6,829 bases of DNA. Origin: JBBQKF01 sp038326615. GTDB taxonomy: Bacteria; Bacillota; Clostridia; Saccharofermentanales; UBA5734. Location of the stretch: the NCBI GenBank assembly GCA_038326615.1, contig JBBQKF010000131.1, forward strand, positions 1 to 6,829, read 5' to 3'. Both the position numbers and the translations under genes were made by a program. The notes under the pieces are model-generated. The model was not told the DNA's origin. It saw nothing but the letters and a program-made list of their open reading frames with translations, and ran no database searches. Below, piece after piece: positions 1 to 5,639 of this stretch. How positions within the stretch are numbered: the stretch's first letter is position 1; each line of letters begins with the position of its first letter.

Positions 1-14
1 GCTTTTACGAATGA

Positions 15-98
15 TCAAAATGCGTTATAATTTTGCTAGTGTATTTAGGATATTTATACAAGTCAAAACAAGAAAATAAAGAAGCTAACAATTCATAG
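15..98 (+). pseudogene. Possible 3' tail of an upstream membrane-protein gene
   Basis: Reading from 15 gives a hydrophobic stretch (VIILLVYLGYLY) followed by a charged tail (KSKQENKEANNS) and a TAG at 96-98. This looks like a last membrane helix with a cytoplasmic tail. The same frame has a TGA at 12-14, so if this is a gene end, the gene is either frame-shifted near the window edge or already decayed. Frame 1 (AFTNDQNAL, stop at 28-30) and frame 2 (stop at 77-79) are also open from the edge and look less protein-like. The family cannot be named. Confidence 0.25.
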
Positions 99-153
99 GT
101 TATAGAAAATGGAATCATAAAAACTTAAATACTATTTTTAGAGAAGAAAAACA

Positions 154-243
154 ATGAAAAAACACTTAATAATTTTATTGACAGCCATCTTGGCATTCAC
201 GAGTCTTATTATAACCGTTCACATTGCCCTTTTCTATGCCTAG
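154..243 (+). pseudogene. Short N-terminal signal or membrane segment, 29 codons, cut off at a junction
   Basis: ATG at 154 opens a 29-codon frame: a basic start (MKKH), a long hydrophobic core (about residues 5-28) and a TAG at 241-243. A weak purine-rich ribosome binding site (GAGAAG, 140-146) lies about 8 bases upstream. It looks like a signal peptide or first membrane helix without the body of its protein. From about position 215 the DNA, read in a different frame, encodes the C-terminus of an ABC permease. I infer that a gene start was joined to a permease end, leaving this truncated frame. A genuine small membrane peptide is the alternative. Confidence 0.3.
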
Positions 244-418
244 TCGGTTACTGATGAATACTGTCCCGCCTCTAGAGTTAATTATTTCAATTGTTTTGCT
301 TATCGCAACGATTGCATTGTTCTCATGGATATCAATCAAAATATATTCTTCCGCCATTTTAAACTATGGAAACAGACTAAAAATGAGTGATTATTTTAGG
401 ATTACAAAGAGTAAATAG
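215..418 (+). pseudogene. C-terminal remnant of an ABC-2 type (NatB/YhaP-like) permease
   Basis: Reading from 215 gives PFTLPFSMPSRLLMN, then a hydrophobic helix (LELIISIVLLIATIALFSW), then ISIKIYSSAILNYGNRL, ending at TAG 416-418. A PF-x-MP-x-RLL stretch, a final helix and a tail with IxIYxxxxLxYG is how ABC-2 family permeases of the NatB/YhaP group end. Such permeases are several hundred residues long; about 67 codons remain. A TAA at 212-214 closes the frame upstream, and the preceding DNA does not continue the family. The only start inside is a TTG at 224 with no ribosome binding site, so this is a relic rather than a short gene. Its stop overlaps the ribosome binding site of the flavodoxin gene. 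Family assignment is from recognition of the tail, not from a search. Confidence 0.6.
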
Positions 419-427
419 GAGAGAAGG

Positions 428-967
428 ATGAGTATAATAATGAAAGCAATTGTCATATATAAATCGAAATCGGGTTTTACAAAGGAATATGCAAAGTGGA
501 TTGCTCAGGGGTTATCCGCTGATATTTTCGAAGCTTCAAAGATTAATATTGAAACACTGACAGACTATGACACCATTGTTTACGGAGGGGGCTTGTATGC
601 TGTAGGTATCAACGGGGTTGAGTTAATTACACAAAATCTTGACAAACTTAAGGATAAAAAGATTGTTGTGTTTGCGACAGGAGCGTCTCCTTTCAAGGAA
701 GAGGTTGTGAGTGCGGTAAGTAACAAGAACTTTACTTTGGAGCAGCAAAAACAAATTAGATTTTTTTATTTGCGTGGTGGTTTTAATTTCAGTAAACTTA
801 AGCCTATAGATAAAGTTCTCATGACACTAATGAAATGGAAAATGAAAATGAAAGACGAAAATAAATTAGCACCCGATGAAATAGGGATGTTATCTGCTTA
901 TGATAATCCAGAGGATTATACAACAAAGAAAAATATCGATGAGCTAATTGCTTATGTTAAATTATAG
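428..967 (+). CDS. Flavodoxin-domain protein (HemG-like size and layout)
   Basis: A 179-residue cytoplasmic protein with a flavodoxin fold, expected to bind FMN and carry electrons. Seen in the sequence: a first beta strand KAIVIYKSKSGFT (residues 6-18) whose S/G/T-rich loop is the usual FMN-phosphate site; a second flavin loop YGGGLYAVG (52-60); and FATGASP (82-88). The C-terminal part, FFYLRGGFNFSKL (112-124) then DKVLMTLMK (128-136), matches the layout of HemG/Flavodoxin_5 proteins, which are about 175-180 residues long. HemG oxidises protoporphyrinogen, but many clostridial homologues have no proven substrate and no heme gene is visible here, so that role is not assigned. ATG 428 is preferred because AGGAG (417-421) lies 6 bases upstream; ATG 440 fits where homologues usually start but lacks a spaced site. 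A C-terminal copy of this gene survives at 4188-4266. Confidence 0.85.
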   Translation: MSIIMKAIVIYKSKSGFTKEYAKWIAQGLSADIFEASKINIETLTDYDTIVYGGGLYAVGINGVELITQNLDKLKDKKIVVFATGASPFKEEVVSAVSNKNFTLEQQKQIRFFYLRGGFNFSKLKPIDKVLMTLMKWKMKMKDENKLAPDEIGMLSAYDNPEDYTTKKNIDELIAYVKL

Positions 968-979
968 AAAAGTACATAA

Positions 980-1263
980 CTCGATGTTAAAACACAAATA
1001 ATTTATGGTAATACCGCCTCTTGGATTATTGCAGTTTCATTTTCATTTATAATACTTATGGCTGTTGTTGGAATTATCGAATTGCTTATGCAATTATAAA
1101 CAATGAAAATTTATGGAGACGGGTTAATACATTCTCAATGTCTCTAAACGCTTTGGAAATAATATTTTTTATTGCAACACGACAACTTTATATAGCTACG
1201 TTTCTGTTTACATTTATTATGATAAAGGTTGTTCTTACAATTAAAAGCATCCAAATTAAGTAA
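980..1263 (+). pseudogene. Frame-shifted membrane-protein relic, possibly the C-terminus of a second serine hydrolase
   Basis: Two reading frames together make one plausible membrane protein end. Frame A (980-1096) reads TQIIYGNTASWIIAVSF then more hydrophobic residues to a TAA at 1097-1099. Frame B continues from about 1099 with NNENLWRRVNTFSMSLNALE, another hydrophobic helix and a TAA at 1261-1263. There is no believable start codon or ribosome binding site. YGNTASWIIAV in frame A aligns with YINIASWIIVV (residues 536-546) in the C-terminal membrane region of the intact serine hydrolase at 2363-4141, 8 of 11 identical. A basic LWRR-type loop before a last helix also suits such tails. That it is a relic is fairly clear; the parent family is inferred from a short match. 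Confidence 0.45.
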
Positions 1264-1287
1264 AAAGTTTATAAACCTTGAAAACAT

Positions 1288-1317
1288 GCCTCAGACACGA
1301 AAAGTGCCGGGGCTTTT
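1288..1317 (+). terminator. Rho-independent terminator
   Basis: GCCTC (1288-1292) pairs with GGGGC (1309-1313, one G-U pair). Inside, CAC (1296-1298) pairs with GTG (1304-1306) around a GAAAA loop, with a small mismatch/bulge between the two stems. TTTT (1314-1317) and further AT-rich DNA follow. It stands out as GC-rich in AT-rich surroundings and closes the flavodoxin unit before a new promoter region. Confidence 0.7.
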
Positions 1318-1331
1318 CATATTGTAATGAT

Positions 1332-1381
1332 AGGTTGATTTTTAGTACTAAGATTTAAGGTTGATTTAAGATAATACTAAG
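1332..1381 (+). promoter_or_regulatory. Phased direct repeats upstream of the peptidase gene, possible response-regulator site
   Basis: TAAG occurs at 1356, 1367 and 1378, exactly 11 bp apart, with another at 1349. ATTTAAG is repeated at 1353-1359 and 1364-1370. AGGTTGATTT is repeated exactly at 1332-1341 and 1358-1367. Tandem repeats spaced by one helical turn just upstream of a promoter with a poor -35 are typical of OmpR/PhoB-family activator sites. A candidate -10 is TACAAT (1403-1408), with no good -35 at 17 bp. The regulator is not in the window; the assignment is inferred. Confidence 0.45.
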
Positions 1382-1400
1382 TTCTAATTTAATTTGCTAT

Positions 1401-1419
1401 TCTACAATGTACATGTAGA
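1401..1419. promoter_or_regulatory. TACA/TGTA inverted repeat overlapping the putative -10, possible operator
   Basis: TCTACA (1401-1406) and TGTAGA (1414-1419) form an inverted repeat. Inside it are TACA-a-TGTA (1403-1411) and a perfect TACATGTA palindrome (1410-1417). Overlapping TACA...TGTA half sites are the pattern bound by BlaI/MecI-type repressors, and a beta-lactamase-fold gene lies downstream. No blaI/blaR gene is visible, so a plain 5'-end hairpin is also possible. Confidence 0.35.
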
Positions 1420-1472
1420 GAATAAATAACAACTTTTTTAGGCTCTAACAAAAATATTTGGAGGAAAGAATA

Positions 1473-2231
1473 ATGATGAAAAAACACAGGGGAACAATTT
1501 TAGTAATAGGATTAATAGTGGTACTTGCAATATTGCAGACATTGCCCATATTTTTTATGAAGCCATTGGGTGCAAAGACTATGAGTAATGATTTCATCAA
1601 TTTGTCTTATCAAGAGGGTGATGAGGATGGCTCGAAGGAGGTATTTAACCTGTTGGTTGAAAAAGCAGAAAGTATTTATGACAAAATGAATTATCAGAGA
1701 AAAGAACCAATAAAAGTATATATCTATAAAACTCAAAAACAATTAGCCATAAGAGAGGCAGGATTTATTACACTTACATTTGCCCCCTCATGGTACATAG
1801 GCGACAGTCATAATGGCAACATCATGATGGTATCTCCTAATACTAAAATTGAAGATCATACGCATGATTCTATATTGTTAGCAACGCTGCACGAATTGGT
1901 ACATTCAATAAACTATAGAATAAATAAGAACATTTCATATTTCTGGGATAATGGTTTAGCAACATACATTTCTGAACAGACACCTGATAAAGAAGATTAT
2001 CGTTCATCCTCTATTCCATCCATGACAGAGATGAAGACAGATAACGGATTGATCTTTGCAAATTATGGTGGTTATGCCTTTTCATACTTATATATTGAAT
2101 TCCTTGATAAAACTTATGGATGGGATAAGGTTGTAAGTTTTGCTTCAGGTGAAGGTAATTATCAGGAAATTTTTAATAAAACCGAAAAAGAACTATACGA
2201 CGAATGGTGTAATTATATAAGTAGCAAATAA
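1473..2231 (+). CDS. Membrane-anchored zinc-peptidase-like protein (peptidase MA/gluzincin type)
   Basis: A 252-residue protein with a basic start and one N-terminal membrane helix (about residues 7-29) that would place the rest outside the cell. The core motif is HELVH (140-144), a HExxH zinc site with catalytic Glu141, preceded by GNIMMVSP (115-122) and followed by FWDNGLATYIS (157-167). In peptidase-MA-like gluzincins the last block usually reads W-x-x-EGLA, its Glu being the third zinc ligand; here that place is Asn160. Activity may therefore be altered, or another residue may bind the metal. The end (AFSYLYIEFLDKTYGWDKV, 202-220) resembles the family's helical tail. ATG 1473 is chosen because GGAGG (1460-1464) lies 8 bases upstream; TTG 1458 overlaps that site and is not a start, and ATG 1476 is a close alternative. 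It is the first gene after the regulatory region. Confidence 0.8.
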   Translation: MMKKHRGTILVIGLIVVLAILQTLPIFFMKPLGAKTMSNDFINLSYQEGDEDGSKEVFNLLVEKAESIYDKMNYQRKEPIKVYIYKTQKQLAIREAGFITLTFAPSWYIGDSHNGNIMMVSPNTKIEDHTHDSILLATLHELVHSINYRINKNISYFWDNGLATYISEQTPDKEDYRSSSIPSMTEMKTDNGLIFANYGGYAFSYLYIEFLDKTYGWDKVVSFASGEGNYQEIFNKTEKELYDEWCNYISSK

Positions 2232-2241
2232 ATTTTTATCA

Positions 2242-2315
2242 ATAATCAGGGCTGTTGAATAATTGAAAAATATAATTGAAATGAACAGTCCGGTTATTCA
2301 GCAAGCCCTAATTAT
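2242..2315. repeat. 74-bp inverted-repeat element, MITE-like or long hairpin
   Basis: The left arm (2242-2262) reads ATAATCAGGGCTGTTGAATAA. The right arm (2294-2315), read on the minus strand, matches it with two substitutions and one extra base, pairing about 19 of 21 positions around a 31-bp AT-rich centre. The outer AGGGCT...TGAATAA ends resemble terminal repeats of small insertion-sequence derivatives; some IS families end in GGCT...GTTGAATAA-like sequence. No T-run follows on the + strand, so it is a poor terminator. It lies between the peptidase and serine hydrolase genes. Clear target-site duplications were not found. Confidence 0.55.
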
Positions 2316-2362
2316 GATTCTACTTGTTCAAGGTAGATTAAGATTATACGAGGTAAAAGGAA

Positions 2363-4141
2363 ATGAAAAAAAAGCTAATAAGTTTATTAATAATGATTGC
2401 CTTCTCTATGACGTTTTCAATATCAATACTTGCTTTAGCAAAGGACCAACCGATAATTAGCAATAGAGATATCACTGAAGAGTTCGATAAAGCTATAGAA
2501 GATGTAATAACAGCCGGAAAAGCTAAAGGCGCAACTGCTACATTGGTTTTTGGCGGTGAAGTTGCTATGAAAAAGGGATACGGTTATGAGGATGAAACCT
2601 CGAACATTCTAGCAGATGGCACATATACAGGATTTAGAATAGGTTCCGTATCTAAGACTTTTGTAGCGGTTGCTGCTCTAGTGGCCATGCAAGATGGTTT
2701 AATTAAAATGAATACTGATATAAGTCAGTATCTTGAAAGTGATTTTCCGAAATTAAAGTATCCTGTGACAATGCAAAACTTATTAACTCATACAGGGGGA
2801 TTTGAAGAGAATATTTCTGGGATGGCTGTAGTCAATTATAGTGATACCGAGCCTTTATCTTTAACTGTTAGAAAGTACATGCCTAATCAGATATATAAAG
2901 TAGAAGAAATCGCATCTTATTCTAACTATGGAATTGCTTTGGCTGCGCATGTTATTGAAAGAGTAACGGGAGAAGACTTTGCGGATTATTGTATGGACAA
3001 GATTTTCCTGCCGCTAAATATGAGAAGAACGACATATGCCCATATGCATAATATAGTCAAAGTATCCCACGCATATCTGCCTAACGGCAAAGAAACAATG
3101 GATTTATTTATGAATCTGTATCCAGAAGGGTCAATGGTTACTACAGCAGATGACATGTCGAAATACATACAATGGCTATTAGGTAATGATGATGTAGTGC
3201 TTCGAGTTGATAATAAGAAGAAACTTTTTGACAGACAATATGCAATGGCAGACGAATTAGGCGGGATTGGCTATGTGTGGAACAGATATCAAAGAAATGG
3301 CATTATGTATTACATGAAAAAAGGTGAAACACTACATTTTTACACAAGATTGATGGTTATTCCGGAGCTTAAAGCTGGGTTATTTCTTTCATTTAATACT
3401 TATGTTCCAGATGAAGAAATCGGTGTAATAATATCAAAAGTGATTGATGAATTGCTTGGAGAAAAGGAAAAACCACTTGTACAAAAAGATGCGACCATTG
3501 ATATTGCCGGATGTTATGTGAATGCATGGTCAAGCTTTACAACAGCAGAAAAACTCATACGATTCTTAGTTCCAGGTAAAATGATGGATATAGATGGCTC
3601 ATTATCTAAAGGCTATATAATCAATGGGGAAAAAATTATTCATATTGGGAATAATGCATATGACACGTCATTTGGTACTGTTAAATTCTTTGTCAAAGAT
3701 AGCAAAATATTGTTGGCGACTGATTATTCCCAGACTTATATTAAGATTAATGGACTCGAAAATGAAGGAATAACTTTATTGATTGCCCTATTATTTATTG
3801 TCAGTACTTTTTTGTATGTAGTTATATGCTTAATAATTAGATTTAAGCGAAAGAAAATGCCTATAATACATTTTATTATGACAATTTTACAGATAGTGGC
3901 TTTGCTGGGATTAGGTGCAGCATTATTGATTGGACTATTACAATACTCAATCTTAGCTTACACTTTGTATATTAACATAGCATCATGGATCATCGTTGTA
4001 GCAACCTTAATAAAACTTATAGATTCTTTAAAATATAAGGAAGGGCAAGAGAACAAGTTAATTAAATTCATATCCATTTCTAATAGCATTATAAGCATAG
4101 CATTCTGTTTAGTTTTGCTAAATCTTAACTTGTTAATCTAA
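2363..4141 (+). CDS. Exported serine hydrolase, beta-lactamase/class C PBP fold, with C-terminal membrane helices
   Basis: A 592-residue protein. Residues 1-26 are a signal peptide or membrane anchor. Residues 38-365 form the beta-lactamase-related (Pfam Beta-lactamase) domain: GSVSK (94-98) is the SxxK motif with nucleophile Ser95 and Lys98, and YSN (186-188) is the YxN motif. The third motif, often HGGD/ET in this family, reads KKGET (319-323) before a conserved FYTRLMVIP, so His is replaced by Lys. After a beta-rich linker (370-465) come about four membrane helices (470-493, 501-528, 531-552, 566-591), a layout known in clostridial relatives. The enzyme domain would face outside and could act on cell-wall peptides, D-amino-acid esters/amides or peptide antibiotics; the substrate is not shown. 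The start has GAGGT (2350-2354) 8 bases upstream. A flavodoxin relic lies directly downstream. Confidence 0.87.
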   Translation: MKKKLISLLIMIAFSMTFSISILALAKDQPIISNRDITEEFDKAIEDVITAGKAKGATATLVFGGEVAMKKGYGYEDETSNILADGTYTGFRIGSVSKTFVAVAALVAMQDGLIKMNTDISQYLESDFPKLKYPVTMQNLLTHTGGFEENISGMAVVNYSDTEPLSLTVRKYMPNQIYKVEEIASYSNYGIALAAHVIERVTGEDFADYCMDKIFLPLNMRRTTYAHMHNIVKVSHAYLPNGKETMDLFMNLYPEGSMVTTADDMSKYIQWLLGNDDVVLRVDNKKKLFDRQYAMADELGGIGYVWNRYQRNGIMYYMKKGETLHFYTRLMVIPELKAGLFLSFNTYVPDEEIGVIISKVIDELLGEKEKPLVQKDATIDIAGCYVNAWSSFTTAEKLIRFLVPGKMMDIDGSLSKGYIINGEKIIHIGNNAYDTSFGTVKFFVKDSKILLATDYSQTYIKINGLENEGITLLIALLFIVSTFLYVVICLIIRFKRKKMPIIHFIMTILQIVALLGLGAALLIGLLQYSILAYTLYINIASWIIVVATLIKLIDSLKYKEGQENKLIKFISISNSIISIAFCLVLLNLNLLI

Positions 4142-4187
4142 TATCGGGCAATACAAAAAAAGTTAAAATAAAAACAAAATGTAATTA

Positions 4188-4266
4188 GATGGTGGGGTAA
4201 TGACACTAATGAAATTGAAAAAGAAATTGAATAACGAAAACAAATTAGCACATTAAACAGGGTTAG
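4188..4266 (+). pseudogene. C-terminal remnant of a second flavodoxin gene
   Basis: Positions 4200-4250 match 821-871 inside the intact flavodoxin gene at 45 of 51 bases. The translation MTLMKLKKKLNNENKLA corresponds to MTLMKWKMKMKDENKLA. Weaker similarity continues to about 4266: after loss of one codon, DEIGM in the intact copy corresponds to H-stop-TGL here, so the frame is broken by TAA at 4254-4256. The upstream D-G-G-V (4188-4199) also resembles DKVL. Nothing of the FMN-binding N-terminal half remains. A GGTGGGG just before ATG 4200 could by chance allow an 18-residue peptide, but the match makes a relic the better explanation. Confidence 0.75.
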
Positions 4267-4281
4267 ATTAGGGAGCAGATA

Positions 4282-5571
4282 ATGGAAAAAGAAAATAATA
4301 AGTCTTTTAAAAAGTTTTTGATTATTTGGGCAGGGGAATTTGTATCAAGTATTGGTAGTGGATTGACAGCTTTTGCCCTAGCAGTTTATGTTTATCAAAT
4401 GACGGGGACTGCAACAAGTGTTGCGTTAGTTATTCTTTTCTCCTTTCTACCATCTGTTTTGCTTAGTCCTATTGCTGGAGTGCTGGCAGACCGCTTTGAT
4501 AGACGGTTAATGATGATTGTTGGTGATGGTTTTTCAGCTTTTGGGCTTATCTTTATCTTGATAATTATGTTGACGGGTGAAGCTGCACTTTGGCATATAT
4601 GCCTTGGAGTTGCAATTAGCTCTACTTTTATTGCCCTTTTAGAGCCAGCGTACAAAGCTACCGTATCAGACTTGTTAACAGAGGAACAATTTTCTAAGGC
4701 AAGTGGACTGGTACAAATAGCAGCATCTTCAAAGTATCTTCTTTCACCAATTATAGCAGGATTTTTACTAACAATAACGCACATAGAAACCATTATAATC
4801 ATCGATATTTGCACTCTTTTAGTCACTGTTGTTGCAGTTATGTTTGTTAAAAGAGGACTAAAAATAACTAAAAAGGAACAGAAAAGACATAATGTATTAA
4901 AAGATTTAGCTGAAGGATACAAGGCTGTTGTTGAAAATAAAGGCGTAATGTTTCTCATTATTACTATTTCCTTAGTCACCTTCTTTGTCGGCTTTATTCA
5001 GACTTTACTTACACCGATGATGCTGTCCTTAACGGATGTAAAAACACTTGGAATATTACAGTCTTTTAGTGCAATAGGTTTGCTGGTTAGTAGCCTGATT
5101 ATCGGCATTTTTAGTATAACAAAAAAGTACACCAAAGAACTGGTAATAGGATTGGGGATTGCCGGATTTTTTGTTTCCATGATGGGTTTAACCACGAACA
5201 CTTACTTTATTACAGGCGCTATTTTTTTAGTCTTTGCTGCATTACCCTTTGTTAACACAAGTGCCGAGGTACTAATTCGTAAAACGATTGCCAATGAAAA
5301 GCAAGGCAGGGCTTGGGGGATTATCGGAATTATATCGCAATTGGGGTATATTGTTGCCTATTGTATTTCAGGTATCCTTGCCGACTATGTGGTTAATCCA
5401 CTTTTAGTGGAGGGAGGCGCACTTGCATCTACAGTCGGGAAAGTGATTGGTACAGGGCAAAGCAGAGGGATTGGGTTGCTGTTTGTTGTTTCGGGAATTA
5501 TGCTCATATTTTTGGCTTTTATCATTTCCAGAATTAAGTCCATTAAAGCTTTAGGAAATAGTTCAGAATGA
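4282..5571 (+). CDS. MFS exporter, MFS_3 type (EntS/macrolide-efflux-like)
   Basis: A 429-residue integral membrane protein with the usual 12-helix length and composition of the major facilitator superfamily. The diagnostic loop between helices 2 and 3 is GVLADRFDRR (66-75), the motif A shared by drug:H+ antiporters. The early sequence (FLIIWAGEFVSSIGSGLTAF) and LEPAYKATVSDL in the helix 4-5 region fit the MFS_3 group, which includes the enterobactin exporter EntS and MefA-like macrolide pumps. It probably exports a small hydrophobic compound by proton antiport; the substrate cannot be read from sequence. A longer loop precedes the last helix (about residues 375-395). GGGAG (4271-4275) sits 6 bases before ATG 4282. 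It follows the flavodoxin relic by 15 bases and precedes the ABC gene by 68 bases, with no obvious terminator between. Confidence 0.88.
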   Translation: MEKENNKSFKKFLIIWAGEFVSSIGSGLTAFALAVYVYQMTGTATSVALVILFSFLPSVLLSPIAGVLADRFDRRLMMIVGDGFSAFGLIFILIIMLTGEAALWHICLGVAISSTFIALLEPAYKATVSDLLTEEQFSKASGLVQIAASSKYLLSPIIAGFLLTITHIETIIIIDICTLLVTVVAVMFVKRGLKITKKEQKRHNVLKDLAEGYKAVVENKGVMFLIITISLVTFFVGFIQTLLTPMMLSLTDVKTLGILQSFSAIGLLVSSLIIGIFSITKKYTKELVIGLGIAGFFVSMMGLTTNTYFITGAIFLVFAALPFVNTSAEVLIRKTIANEKQGRAWGIIGIISQLGYIVAYCISGILADYVVNPLLVEGGALASTVGKVIGTGQSRGIGLLFVVSGIMLIFLAFIISRIKSIKALGNSSE

Positions 5572-5639
5572 CGCAGCAGGTGTTTGAAAAAATAATTTAA
5601 TTGGATAGCAGTGGTTAATTATAAAAAATGGAGGGAAAT

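Noticed and set aside
175..357. 60-codon minus-strand frame
   Set aside because: It is opposite the permease remnant, whose tail motifs explain the sequence better.
1458..1472. TTG start giving five extra residues on the peptidase
   Set aside because: The TTG overlaps the GGAGG site that properly serves ATG 1473, 8 bases downstream of it.
2259..2281. Repeated ATAATTGAAA, two exact copies 13 bp apart
   Set aside because: Only two copies in the AT-rich centre of the inverted repeat; chance is a sufficient explanation and no CRISPR-like array is present anywhere in the window.
2263..2460. 65-codon + strand frame starting at TTG
   Set aside because: It runs through the inverted repeat and overlaps the start of the serine hydrolase in another frame, with no ribosome binding site and no recognisable protein character.
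4200..4256. 18-residue small gene with a GGTGGGG ribosome binding site
   Set aside because: The 45/51 match to the flavodoxin gene, with an in-frame nonsense codon, is better explained as a pseudogene remnant.
4395..4979. 194-codon open frame on the minus strand
   Set aside because: It lies wholly opposite the MFS exporter, has no ribosome binding site, and its composition is that of an antisense shadow of hydrophobic codons.
5584..5625. Possible promoter (TTGAAA / TATAAA) before the ABC gene
   Set aside because: The two boxes are 30 bp apart, and TATAAA lies too close to the ribosome binding site to give a normal leader.
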